A stretch of DNA of 21,941 nucleotides from Gnomoniopsis sp. IMI 355080 (GCA_027946555.1 JAPEVC010000371.1:1-21941); one strand, 5' to 3'. Positions 9,094-19,116 are shown, numbered from the stretch's first letter. Numbers and translations: made by a program. The notes: generated from the letters alone by a model not told the origin.

Positions 9094-12000
9094 TCAAGAT
9101 TTCCCTGGCGAAGCCACTCCATTAGAGTGAGGCTTCTCTTCTTTTGTCGACGGCAGCTCCATCGCTGAGAATACAGCGTTGGACTTTTCACAACCCAGCT
9201 CCGGTGTCGTCTTGTCGGGCGTTGTTTTCTTTGTCAAGATACTCGATGTTTCGGGTTCTTCAGGAATCGTGGCGAACTTCTGAAGCACCTTCTTGAGCGC
9301 GGGCCTACGGATCGGTTTCGCAAGAAATTCGTTCATGCCCGAGTCCATGCAATCTTTGACGTTGCTCGCGTCGGAAAAGGCCGTCAGCGCAACGATGGGC
9401 GCGTTGTAGCCCATTTTGCGAATCATGCGTGTGCTCTGTAGTCCATCAAGATTAGGCATTTGAATGTCCATGAAAATTACGTCGAACCGCTCGTCACGTT
9501 CAAAATTTTGCTTGACGAGCTCATACGCCTCCTGTCCATCCTTGGCGATGGTCACGTCGTACACCGACTCCAATTTCAGCATTCTGCTGACGACTTCGAT
9601 GTTGGTGTTGTTGTCGTCAGCTACGAGCACGCGCAGTCTACCCTCGGGGCCCTTCTTCGCGACCGCTTGTTCGATGACTGCCATCTTTTCTGCTTCGGTC
9701 TGAGGTGTTACCGGCTTGACCGTAGCGAAAAACGGCTGGCTGAGTCCCACCAGGCGTGGCCGTTTCTCGAGCTCGGCTGCTGTCGCTGCAGTTGGTGAAG
9801 TAGGGACTTTCTCCGCCTCAGCTATTTGCTTCTCGGGTGAGGGCATCGAGTCCCGTCGGTTTGGTTCGTGGTCCAAGGATGTCGTACTGGGCGGTCTAGA
9901 TCCCTGAAGACTGCTGGATGCCGTACTTGAAGACCTTGAGGAAGATGATTAGTGACCGTGCTCGGAATTTCTCAAATTTGGCACTACTTACTTGTCCTTG
10001 GTATACTTCAACGGTATTTGCACGATGAAGGTTGTGCCCACACCTACAGTGCTTCGCAAAGTGACATTGCCCCCCATCAGTGTCGCCAATTGGGAGCAAA
10101 TGCTCAGACCCAGCCCAGTGCCACCGAATTTCCTGCTCAGACCCAGGTCGCCCTGAACGAAGGGTTCAAAAACCTTCTGCTGCATGGACTCTGGGATTCC
10201 TGGACCTGTATCCTCCACCTCGAATTCAAACATGTACGTCTTGGCGTTGGATGGGGGTGGGGTGAGAGGCCTCTCTAGGTTGATATTGTGAAGATTTGAT
10301 CTCGGATCTGCAGGATTAATGGACAGCGCGGTGCCTTTATGGAGCTGGTGCTGCGCAATCGACGACACTGCCTTAGAACTCGTCGAATGTTGTGAGCCGG
10401 ACCCTAGGCGATGGCGGCTACGTCCCGGTCGACTCGAGGTCCGGGAGAAAGACGATGACCTACTCTCGTCGCTCGTATCGACTTCTCCAATACATCGTAT
10501 CCGAACCATGACCTTGCCCCCTGGAGGCGTAAACTTCAAGCTGTTGCTGACAAGATTGATCATGACTTGAAGAATGCGATGCTGATCGCCCCATAGGCAC
10601 ATGTCTTTGAGACGACCGACGCCCTGAGGTCCGACTGCAGGAAGCCTTTTCTCGAATTCTATCTGCTCTGGACTGGCGAACTCGTCGCCGGGATCTGGGC
10701 CAACGAATTCGGCCGAGAGGGTAATCTTTCCTTCTGTCACTTGCTTATTGAATATTGATAGAATTTGCGAGCGAATGTCGGCCAGTCGGAACTCTCGCTC
10801 TTCGAGATTGATTTGTTGACCAATTTGATTTTTGGAGAAGCTCAGCAGATCTTCCAGTAAATGGAGAAGTAGGTCACCTAAGATCGAGTCAATCATGGTG
10901 CTCTGCACACACACGCACACGCACACGCACACGAGAGGCCCGACAGTCGCGACTATCCTCCTTGCAAAGCAGGGAAGGGAAAAACACATAGTCACGAGCA
11001 AAATAGAAAAAATTGCAAACATACCTGATTTGTACAGCGTTTTGAGAGACTGCTTGATCCTGACAATGTCATCCTCCTCCATACAAACAGCACACATACC
11101 CATGATTCCGTTGAGGGGCGTCTTCAGCTCGTGCGAAATGTTGGCAATAAACAGGGTTTTGCTCTCGTTTGCCGCCTCCGCAGCCTTTTTGCTAATTTCA
11201 AGCTGTCGTGTACGGTCTTCTACCCTTTCCTCTAGTGATGTGTATTGCTTCAGCAGGTGGTCGCTCATCTCGTTGAACACCACCGTAAGCTCCGTCAGCT
11301 CGTCCGAAATGACGTGATTGTGGCTTTCCACCTTGCCCGGGATCTTGAAGATACGTCGAGCCGACTCGTTATCTACATGGGTCGAGAATCTTTGCCGGCG
11401 ACGCCGCATTTTTCGTTGAGCCCATGTGAGTAAGCCTTTGACAGATCTCTTTGAGGTCGTGCCAGATGTCAAGCCTTCGTCATCGTATCCACCGAATCGG
11501 TCGAGCTCGTCCTGGTAGCCTGGAGGCAGCACGGACTTTTCCGTCGCTTCTTTCAGTCGCCGAATGGGCATCACGCTCCAATGAGCACAAGGGATGACCA
11601 GCAACAAGACAAGGCCCGCAGTGCCAAACGTGCAGCCTAGAAGGATTGTCCGCAAGGTGTTGATCGGGGCGGTGGCCTCCCACCGAGCCTGCTCGACAAT
11701 CACCGCCCAGTTGATGAGCGCGTTCTGAGGTCGGGCCATTCCAACAGACACATCATTTCCCTGCTCGTTCTGTCCCCATAGTTCAGCACTGGCATTGTTG
11801 ACCTTTGAATTCTGCGTCGAAAACACCCGAAATGCTGCTGGATAAGCCTTCAACGGGAACGGCGACTCCGAGGCCCCAGAGCTAAAGGTGCGCGAGCCGT
11901 GTCGATTCGATTCGTCAGGTGCGGCCAACGGCGGAAGGGCAAAGTGGACAGCGCTGTTGCCAAACGCAGTAAGATTGGACGGCACGTAAGTTGCATTGCT

Positions 12001-12843
12001 GTCTGGCAGTGACGCGTTAAACCTATTAGACGCAGACACAGGACTGACAAGCAAGACGACTCCGGAGGCGCCCAAGCCCTCGCGCGAGGTGACTACGTCG
12101 ATAATTGGCGAGGCGGACGCAACAACACTCATGTATCCCAAGATGAATGTAGAACCATTGTTTGACCTTATCGGAATGGTGAGCGACATCAGGGCGTACG
12201 TTTCGTTGATGACCAGGGGGCCCAACAAGAGGCCTTCATCTTCACTAATGATGGTATCCGAGAAGGCAAATGCCTCAACGATGGTGGTGTCGGGATACAA
12301 GGTGCTGAATCTGCCCGTGTCCACATATGTTATATTTGGATACAAAGACGGCGGATAACCGCCTTCACCGTCGCCCAAATAGGCCGAAGATCCATCGGGA
12401 TTGCTGTAGGGCAACTTGATGGTGGGGACCTCGCTGCTGGTGGTATTGTACAGCCCGGCGGCACTGCCGGTCGAGTTTCTGGAGTAAATGCGAACCTGAT
12501 ATAGGCCGCCGCCGCTAGCAGTCAAGCCACTTTGTAGGTCGCTGTACGTCTCGTCCCAATTGGATTCGCTGGTGTTGCCCTGATAGAAGTCGGTCAGGGC
12601 CTGTTGAATCAACAGCCTCGAGGAAATGGTGCCGCAGATGGTCTGGACCAGCTCGATCTCGGATGCGATGCGGGTCGCTTTCAGGGAGGCTGCCAAGGCG
12701 AGGCTATCGGATTCGACGCCGACGACAAAGCTGTTGACAAAGATCCAAGTTGGCACGGAGACGACGGCGAGGCCGAGCAGGACAACGAAGGTGACCAGGA
12801 ACGCAAGCTGCTCCCGGATGGCAACCCTCAATTTGTGCCTCAT
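9094..12843 (-). CDS. sln1: Sln1/TcsB-type (group VI) hybrid histidine kinase
   Basis: Plasma-membrane osmosensing sensor kinase that feeds the Ypd1-Ssk1 phosphorelay upstream of the Hog1 MAP kinase in related fungi. Exons on the minus strand are 12843-11025, 10877-9992 and 9934-9094, giving 1181 residues, close to yeast Sln1 (about 1220). Membrane segments at about 13-40 and 398-420 flank an external sensor region with many N-x-S/T sites. A HAMP/linker region follows, then HisKA with phospho-acceptor His571 in FIANISHELKTPLNG. The ATP-binding domain has an N box (MINLVSNSLKFTP, about 712-724) and glycine boxes DTGPGIP (about 829) and GGTGLGL (about 859), separated by a Ser-rich insert. The receiver domain has Asp1008/1009, phospho-acceptor Asp1058 in DVIFMDIQMP, Thr1086 and Lys1108 (AKP). 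Introns are 147 bp, which is stop-free, and 57 bp, which holds a CACTAATC branch point. There is no PAS domain, as expected for group VI. All key residues are present. Confidence 0.95.
10878..11024 (-). other. Stop-free 147-bp intron in sln1 with CA/TG repeat
   Basis: Donor GTATGT (11024-11019) and acceptor TCTTAG (10879-10878) split one glycine codon between TLYKS and DLLLHLLEDLLSF. That junction restores the continuous HisKA dimerisation helix of the family. The intron is exactly 49 codons long and has no in-frame stop. It contains a TG-rich repeat at 10906-10933. Confidence 0.88.
10906..10933. repeat. Imperfect (CA)n/(CACACG)n microsatellite in the sln1 intron
   Basis: CA dinucleotides interrupted by regularly spaced G bases, lying wholly inside the first sln1 intron. 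If translated it would read as alternating Val and Cys. Confidence 0.9.
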
Positions 12844-13021
12844 GGCTTCGGTGATGCATATAGACTATGGAAAGTCTGGGTGGAGCTGGCACACGAGCGG
12901 CATAGTTCTGCAGCAGGCCTCGATTTCGGAAAGCGGAAATGGATTCGTCAAGTGGCGGGACCTGGCATCCCGGCTCGGTGGATGTCTGGCTTGCACACGA
13001 CAATCAGCCAGTGCGACAGAG

Positions 13022-13062
13022 ACAAAACGAGAAAGAGAGGGAAAGAGAAAGAGAGAGAGTTT
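13022..13062 (-). promoter_or_regulatory. Pyrimidine-rich tract upstream of sln1
   Basis: On the minus strand this is an almost pure CT run about 180-220 bp before the sln1 ATG. CT-rich blocks often sit at or near transcription starts of filamentous-fungal genes, so the sln1 mRNA probably starts close to it. This is inference from composition and position. Confidence 0.45.
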
Positions 13063-14103
13063 TTGGTTGCGCACTGGCATGGTGAAACGAGAGGTTGAAG
13101 AACCAACGCGCGTACCTACCTACCCTACCTGGGGTAGGCAGACGCTACGTTTTAGTAGAGGAAGAGTCTTGGGGAAGGAGGGCTAATTACTAGATGGATA
13201 GCTAACGTACGAAACAGCTAGCACAGAGGCTTTTTGATTCTCTCTTCTTTCCCTTCTTTGCGGGCCGTACGTGACTCGCCAGGCCCAGATTGGCAGCACC
13301 AGTCGTGACCCTTTTGATGTTTGTCCCAGAACGTAGTGAGTTGTGGCTAGCCGACTCGGGTGATCGACAGGGCTGGACTTTTTCGAGAACTCCCAAAGGT
13401 TGGATCAACGGTCAATAAAAAAAAAGATTAGTTGGTCAAGACTGCGTACGCGTACTTCCCAGGGAGTAAAAGGTTGGAAGAGGAGTCCTTTTTTGGTCGC
13501 GCTGGGTCGTTTCCACTGTCGCTAATTCGACTAAACCTCTGCGATCTTCTGCGCTGCTGCCCTGAAAGGTGTTGAAAAAGAGGGAAACACAAAAATTCCC
13601 AAGAAAGAGAAGCTCCAGTCAAGACGAACCTCGGGAGCTGTAAGAAGGAGGTTGTGCACAAAGGGCGATCAGCCGTTGCGGCGGGCACCTGGGCTACAGT
13701 AGTACATAGTAACAGTCAGCCAGTCAGCATGAGACCCCCTGTATAGAAAGGTGGACCCCGGACAGCAGGGGAGGTAGGGCTCCAATTTAGTCCGGGGAAG
13801 GGTAAGTCGGCCCAGTCCAGCGGTCCAGGCGCTGATCATTTCAGGGTTTGGGCCATAAACGGGACGGCGGGACCCTTGCAAAATGGAACCCTTCTCAATC
13901 CTCTTCGGGGGCTCGCTTTTTCTGGGACGGACGATTCCGAAAGTCAATTCCATCTGTAGGTACTGTAACTACGGTCTGTGCTAAATAAAAGTGAGTGATG
14001 TTTTGGTGTTTTATCATTGCGGACTGATACTCAGTACTATACTCCTTCCCCCTTTGGCCCCCTGGAAATTGGCAATAGAATAGAGGCAGGCAACACTTCA
14101 GCA

Positions 14104-14134
14104 CCTACCTAGGTACCTAGCAGGCCTAGGTAGG
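14104..14134. promoter_or_regulatory. Clustered CCTAGG/GGTACC palindromes
   Basis: The segment combines ACCTACCTAGGTACCTAG with GGCCTAGGTAGG, giving overlapping palindromes and an inverted repeat. It lies about 1.26 kb upstream of the sln1 start and 0.9 kb beyond the F-box gene. It shares its core with the element next to the dioxygenase start. Confidence 0.4.
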
Positions 14135-14977
14135 CATCTCGCATACACACATTCCCACACATTCCGTTAGCCTCTCCCGCCTGCATGCACCCAACAGGGG
14201 ACCTGCTAGATTGCATGATCGAGATTTGCCAACAAAACATCGCTTAGAATTTGCCCTTTTCGCCTTTCTCTCTCTTTTCTCTCTCTCACAGAGGTCTAGA
14301 CCATCCCATCTCATCCACTCAAGCCACTGTGCCCTGTCGGCAGTCACTTACTAGTATGCCTCATTACTTCTGACCTATAGCATCTTTACCCAGGCAAATA
14401 TCACACCCTTTTCCACAATCCCGGAGTCCATCGAAAGCCGTTTATTGGAACGAGAGCAATTTCCATCTGTCAGCGAGTCTCCGTCTCGTTTCCGTACCGA
14501 ACACCGAGGCTTACGGGTGGGCATTTCTTCAACCCTGCATGCAAGCTAAAACACTCATGTCTCGGGAGATTGAATCATCACGAAAATATCATAGTCAAAT
14601 GAATAACTCAGGAAAAGATAAAATCATATTTGTCGGGATGGTGACGGACTTTCGGAGGGAAAGAAAGTATGTCCAGTATAAAAGAGTTCTGAACCGGTTC
14701 CTTGATACACATCGTGTTATTCTAAATATTAGTACCATATACACACAGTCAGAAAGAGGTCTCTGCGAACAAAATAATGAGATCAAAATAAAAAAACTCG
14801 TTGGTCATAATAATCGTTAAAACTACGAAGCGTCGTACTGTCACGCACCCGGCCTCTCCGTATGCCGCTTTGTCCTCCTTCACAAACAATTATCCCGCCC
14901 TTTTTGCGCGAACTAACTAACTTCCCAACCCCGACCTGCCCCCGTCCCAAATTGGCCTCAGCACTTGAGCACCTTTC

Positions 14978-15009
<32 letters not shown>
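14978..15009. repeat. (ATG)n trinucleotide microsatellite
   Basis: Nearly eleven perfect ATG units on the plus strand, followed at once by an imperfect ATATGAT. It lies in the presumed 3' UTR of the F-box gene. Confidence 0.95.
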
Positions 15010-15074
15010 ATGATAACCCCTTTGCAAAAACACAACTCAAAAATGCCACCCTGAGCCCCCCCAGGCTTCTGTCC

Positions 15075-15125
15075 CTACCACGGTTCAAAGCCCTCCTCCT
15101 CCTCATTCACGACCTCCCCATCGTC
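15075..15125 (-). CDS. Probable last exon of the F-box gene
   Basis: Seventeen codons in phase 0 after an AAAAG acceptor encode a short acidic tail containing NEEEEGFEPW and a TAG stop. Splicing from a GTGTAC donor at 15172 would remove 47 bp and replace the five-residue end of the long frame (VYSPR). The acidic aromatic tail looks like a real C terminus, but the donor is weak and the intron is short. An alternative acceptor nine bases upstream (exon from 15134) is also in frame. Confidence 0.45.
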   Translation of the reverse strand, partial: DDGEVVNEEEEGFEPW

Positions 15126-15154
15126 CTTTTGTTGCTTTTTTTTTGTTTCTTCTT

Positions 15155-18100
15155 TCACCTCGGACTGTACACCAAAGGCACCAAGACCGACTGACTGCCC
15201 TCAAGCGTCTGGTACAAAACATCCCCCTCCTTCGCCGCCCCATTACCCTTCACAGCCCCAAACAACTCCCGAATCCGACTACTCCCTCCACTCTCACTCC
15301 GCCCATGCATCGCCGGCCTGTTGTTGTTGTTGCTGCTGCTACTGCTCGAATTCATACTCCCAATCGTCGCCTGACTCACACTACTCTCACTCCGCCCCAG
15401 CATCCCCGGCCGATGCTGCTGTTGCTGGCTCTTACTCCCACTCCGCTCCCGCTGCCGCAAAAACTCCTCATCTCCTTGCAACGCAGGATGCATATCCAAC
15501 AACTCCTCCTCCTCAGCCGGCTCTTTCCCGCCCTGCAACCGACCCAACTTCTCCAGCACCGCCTCTCGCGCTCGCTTGAGCGCGCTCGTCCGCGCCTCGG
15601 CATCCTCCGCAAACCGTCGCTGCGTCTCCTCCTGCTCGAGGTTCCGCTGCACCGCGCTTAGCCCATCATTGACATTATGCCCGCCGCCATTGTTACCGTT
15701 GCTAAACGTCTTGTGTAGATTGTGCTGCGACTGCGATGTGATCCCCGATACACCGCTATCACCGCTCGCTCCGCTGCCGCGCGAGCCAGGCAGCGCCGTC
15801 GTCATGGTAATGGGGATTGAGACCGTGGAGGCTTGCGCAGCGGCAATGTTGTTGAGGTGGGGAAAGGCCGTGGGGCTGTAGACCATGGGCTGTAGGAGCA
15901 CGGGGAGCGCTTCGGTGGAGATGATGGGGGCCGAGATGTCCAGGGGCGCGACTTCGGCCGATTGGTGCTGCTGCTGCTGTGTCGGACCTGTTGTTGTTGC
16001 TGTGGTTGGCGGTGCTGGTGCTGGGTAAGAGGGAGGCGGAGGAGGGGAAAACAGCATAGTGGTAGCCTCGGACGCGGCGCGCGGACGCGGCCATTGCGTT
16101 GTACGGTTGACGCTGCTGCTGCTGTGGTAGCTAGACGGCGGCAGCGATTCCTCCGAGATGACGAGCGGGAGCTCGTACGTCGTCGGCCCATCGTGGTGGT
16201 TGTGGTAGCTGGCCACGTAAGGGATTGGGTCCGACGACTGGCGCGTGCGGTTGGCGGCTGCGGCGGCTGCTGCTGCTGCGCCGGGGTAGACCTCGATGGG
16301 CGCGGGCGGGGCCTTCTGCAGCTTGTTGGGCTGGTGGTGCTGGTGTTGATGTGGTGGAGGTACGGGCGGGAGGACCTGTACGACCGTCTGCAGAGTGTGC
16401 GTGCTGCTGTCGGATTTCTTGTGGCTGAGCATCTTGCGCAGCGAAGGCCGTTCTCGCTGCTCCTTCTCGCGATCGCCATGGTGGTGGTCCTTGTCCTTAC
16501 TGTTGTCGACGCTCTTGTTGCTCTTGGTCGGCTGCAGGCTGAGCCCTGGCCCATCCTCGTCCGTCTCATCCTGCTTGGGATGCCACGGCTTCCTGCGGCG
16601 CTTGCGCACCCGCTTCTTGAGTTTTGTGCTAAACGGCGCCAGCGTTGTCTGGCTCCCGTTTGTCGACGTCAGATTGATGGCCGAGTCGATATCCTCGTCC
16701 AGCTCGACAATGATGGTCTCTACCTCGTCATCGTAGTATGTGTAGCTCTCCCCGTCATCAAACGACTCCTCGCGAATCGTGCGGTCCGACGAGCTGGTCT
16801 GGCTGAAGCGACGATCGCCACCCACAACGTCCTGCTCAACCTCAAACTCCAGCAATTCCTTGCCCACAGCCGCGACAGCAGCGCTCTGGTGGCGAATGGT
16901 GACCTCGTCATCCTGCGCGAGGCTGTGGCGCGACGGGCAGGTGAGGGGACCATTGAAAGCCTCGTCGGGGAGGACGGGGCTGTTGTACTTGTCTGTGCGC
17001 GGCGTCTGCACGCTGTGCACACTCTTGCCGTCGTCCGCCACCGAGTACCGCGCCCAGGTATCACGGTTCATCGACGACGAGTCACTTGCTGCCGCGTTCG
17101 GCGGCGCCATTAGCGGCGCCAGCGCCTCGTCCCAGTTGCCGCCGTTGTGGAGGACCACATTCTCAAAGTCGAATTCCTTGACCGTCTCCCTGTGGTCTTC
17201 GACGAGCCCGCGCAGCTGGGCGGCGTGCATACTCGAGTTGCGCACCGACAGATATCTCAATTTCCGGAATTGGATCCGGCCCTTCATGCCTGGTCTGGGT
17301 GGCAGCGGGCTCATCGGGCTCGTGACCTCGTTGAACAACTTCTTGTTCTCCCTCGGTACGTCAAACAGTGGGTCCTCCGCGAGTGCTAGTGGACACGGTC
17401 CTTTCCGTCCGACCCAGGCAAAGGACAGCTTCTCCAGGTTCCCTGTGAACTGTCGCAGATAGTCGTCCATGATCTTGAGCTGGTCCAGGCCGGGTCCGCT
17501 CGGGCCATAAAAGTCCCAGGATTCCACGGCAATGTGCATTTTGCGGATCTGGCGCCAGCGCTTGCCGGCGTTGGGGGAGCAGCCGAAGCCCGGGCCATCC
17601 TGGAACTTGAGGTAGAGAAACGCGGCCGGGTGGACCTGGTGCAGCGACAGTTTGCACAGCTTGGTGAGGTAGGGTGAGCGCTCGATGGCGATGCGTAGTG
17701 ACATGAGCGCATAGTCGACAATGTCTCGGCGGTACCGCTCGGCCGGGTTCTGGCCCGGGGTCTTGATGGTGAGATGCCTCAGGTTGGGCAAGTGCTTGAC
17801 GGCGTTGATGAAACTGGGCACATTGGTCGAGGCGTGGAACAGGGGCGGGTACTGCTGTGTGAGAATGTCGCCCAGTTCCGAGTTGCCATACTTGGGTCTC
17901 GTGAGCGTCGAGGCCATGGATGTGTGTGGTGTGTACAAATAGGAAATCTCCGCGCCCGTCGCGGGGTGAATAAGGGGTGGAAGAAAAGTAGAATCGCCAT
18001 GGGGCATGTAGAAAGTGAGGTGCTCGACATGATGTCCAATACGTGCGAGGGCCTCGACCTTGTAGGGTCTTGTAAATGAATTGGGTGTGAAGGTTAGGTG

Positions 18101-18256
18101 TATCCGCTGGAACATTTTCCGGGTGACGAGATTGCAGCAGGCCGAGTTGGACAAGCGCACGGCGCTGATGTCGGCCTTGCTGAGATGGGCCATGAGGCGA
18201 TCCCGGATGTCGCCTTGCGCCCACAGGCTGTAGAAGGGGTGGTTTTCCATCGCCAT
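15155..18256 (-). CDS. F-box-like protein with long disordered tail
   Basis: Probable substrate-recognition protein of an SCF ubiquitin ligase, by analogy; no substrate can be named. The open exon gives 1033 residues. Residues about 5-55 look like a divergent F-box (DIRDRLMAHLSKADISAVRLSN and NLVTRKMFQRIHLTF). Residues 75-370 contain weak leucine-rich repeat-like strands (NLRHLTI, KLCKLSL, NLEKLSF, KLRYLSV). From about residue 385 to 990 the chain is low complexity, with acidic patches, a basic KKRVRKRRRK block, nine alanines, and Gln, Ser and Asn runs. The C-terminal block around LFGAVKGN and EGDVLYQTLEGSQ looks structured or conserved again. Two ATGs (18256, 18250) are possible starts. The stop at 15155-15157 may be intronic: a good acidic last exon lies at 15125-15075 (see findings). 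Long plus-strand frames inside this gene are shadows. Confidence 0.85.
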   Translation of the reverse strand: MAMENHPFYSLWAQGDIRDRLMAHLSKADISAVRLSNSACCNLVTRKMFQRIHLTFTPNSFTRPYKVEALARIGHHVEHLTFYMPHGDSTFLPPLIHPATGAEISYLYTPHTSMASTLTRPKYGNSELGDILTQQYPPLFHASTNVPSFINAVKHLPNLRHLTIKTPGQNPAERYRRDIVDYALMSLRIAIERSPYLTKLCKLSLHQVHPAAFLYLKFQDGPGFGCSPNAGKRWRQIRKMHIAVESWDFYGPSGPGLDQLKIMDDYLRQFTGNLEKLSFAWVGRKGPCPLALAEDPLFDVPRENKKLFNEVTSPMSPLPPRPGMKGRIQFRKLRYLSVRNSSMHAAQLRGLVEDHRETVKEFDFENVVLHNGGNWDEALAPLMAPPNAAASDSSSMNRDTWARYSVADDGKSVHSVQTPRTDKYNSPVLPDEAFNGPLTCPSRHSLAQDDEVTIRHQSAAVAAVGKELLEFEVEQDVVGGDRRFSQTSSSDRTIREESFDDGESYTYYDDEVETIIVELDEDIDSAINLTSTNGSQTTLAPFSTKLKKRVRKRRRKPWHPKQDETDEDGPGLSLQPTKSNKSVDNSKDKDHHHGDREKEQRERPSLRKMLSHKKSDSSTHTLQTVVQVLPPVPPPHQHQHHQPNKLQKAPPAPIEVYPGAAAAAAAAANRTRQSSDPIPYVASYHNHHDGPTTYELPLVISEESLPPSSYHSSSSVNRTTQWPRPRAASEATTMLFSPPPPPSYPAPAPPTTATTTGPTQQQQHQSAEVAPLDISAPIISTEALPVLLQPMVYSPTAFPHLNNIAAAQASTVSIPITMTTALPGSRGSGASGDSGVSGITSQSQHNLHKTFSNGNNGGGHNVNDGLSAVQRNLEQEETQRRFAEDAEARTSALKRAREAVLEKLGRLQGGKEPAEEEELLDMHPALQGDEEFLRQRERSGSKSQQQQHRPGMLGRSESSVSQATIGSMNSSSSSSNNNNRPAMHGRSESGGSSRIRELFGAVKGNGAAKEGDVLYQTLEGSQSVLVPLVYSPR
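15317..15352. repeat. Trinucleotide run coding Ser/Asn homopolymers
   Basis: In the F-box gene tail, six serines followed by four asparagines are coded by slippage-prone triplets. Similar Gln runs lie near 15412-15427 and 15970-15985. Confidence 0.8.
16252..16283. repeat. GCN trinucleotide run coding polyalanine
   Basis: Nine consecutive alanine codons in the F-box gene, mostly GCA/GCC/GCG on the minus strand. The repeat is imperfect at the DNA level, which should make it less prone to slippage than a pure run. Confidence 0.8.
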
Positions 18257-18346
18257 GATGTGTTTGGTGAGTCCGGGGGGTGGATTGGTCCTGTGTTCCT
18301 ATGGTCTCAATGCCTCATGTGTCTGCGTTGAATTCCGTTCTTTCTT

Positions 18347-18376
18347 TCAATCAATCATTCATTCAATCAATCAATC
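18347..18376. repeat. TCAA/TCAT tetranucleotide repeat
   Basis: About seven units of a four-base repeat alternating CAAT and CATT, starting about 90 bp upstream of the F-box gene start codon, so in its leader or core promoter. Confidence 0.85.
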
Positions 18377-19116
18377 CTTGTTGGTCCAATGTAAGTGAAG
18401 GTGTCAAAGTCCTTGGTCGTTGTCGTGGTCGTCGTCGTCGTCTGTTGGGGGGTTGTTCCCTTTTCTTCCTCTTTCAGATATCTCCGGCCCCCTTCCCAGC
18501 GCGAGGACCGCCCAGGATTATGAAATTCCAACTAGAAAAAAAATGAATATGTTGTGCTTGCACTCAAGCAAGCAATATGCACAATAGAAACGAAGACAAA
18601 AAAGTTTAGTCTTCGCGTAGCGGGAAGAGGGCGAGACAGCTGCAACCCGAGGAAGCGATCAGCCTCCCGTGGCCATGGGCAAAGGTGTTCGCAGTAGTCT
18701 TCCCGCAATTTTTCAGGGTCCCTATGGTAGGCGTGTGATAATGGGGGTTTTGTTTTGCGATTTTGCGAATTGCGATTCAGTTTGGGCACCCAAAAGTTGT
18801 ATTGGAATTATGGTCAAATGATCGAGTTCCTGGAATTAACGATCTCGATGGATAGTTCGTGGGCAGCTCTGCACTAGTAGAGCATGGAAGGAATTGTTGT
18901 CCGGTGGCAACGGTAGCAGCGGTGAGTGTATGGGACAAGGACAACAAGAGAGGAAGATCATGAGCAACAGGTTTAAGCTTGATTTCGGGCGCAGGAACCA
19001 ACGGGACAACGGGTAGTATCTGGAGAGATGTGTTGTTATACCCACTTTGGGTTCGAAATCACTCAATGGCTTGGACTTTTGCCCCTCCGCCGGATTGGGA
19101 TGATGGTCCCCCCCTC

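Larger units (their letters stand above)
12844..15074. other. Intergenic region upstream of sln1 and downstream of the F-box gene
   Basis: This 2.2 kb stretch should hold the sln1 promoter and leader (left) and the F-box gene 3' UTR (right). The segment 14540-14820 is clearly A+T-rich and carries T-rich stretches on the minus strand, as a 3' UTR or downstream spacer would. A 93-codon frame at 14539-14820 shows nothing recognisable. CCTACC/CCTAGG elements lie at 13112-13139 and 14104-14134. No RNA gene was found by eye. Confidence 0.55.

Noticed and set aside
12604..13186. Plus-strand frames of 164 and 186 codons opposite the sln1 start
   Set aside because: They are shadows of the sln1 N-terminal exon and its leader. 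The minus-strand reading has clear membrane and sensor features.
14539..14820. 93-codon plus-strand frame in an A+T-rich block
   Set aside because: No recognisable domain. Its A+T-rich composition, unlike the confirmed exons, fits 3' UTR or spacer better than a gene.
14540..14820. A+T-rich block as a RIP-mutated transposon relic
   Set aside because: Only about 280 bp, without terminal repeats or transposase-like frames. A 3' UTR or spacer explains it better.
15962..17113. 383-codon plus-strand open frame with long cysteine, valine and arginine runs
   Set aside because: It is antisense to the F-box gene and is kept open by that gene's GC-rich, repetitive codons. It has no domain and its composition is unnatural.
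19048..19066. GGGTTCGAAATC resembling a tRNA T-loop
   Set aside because: The T-stem does not pair properly and no acceptor, D or anticodon arms can be built around it.
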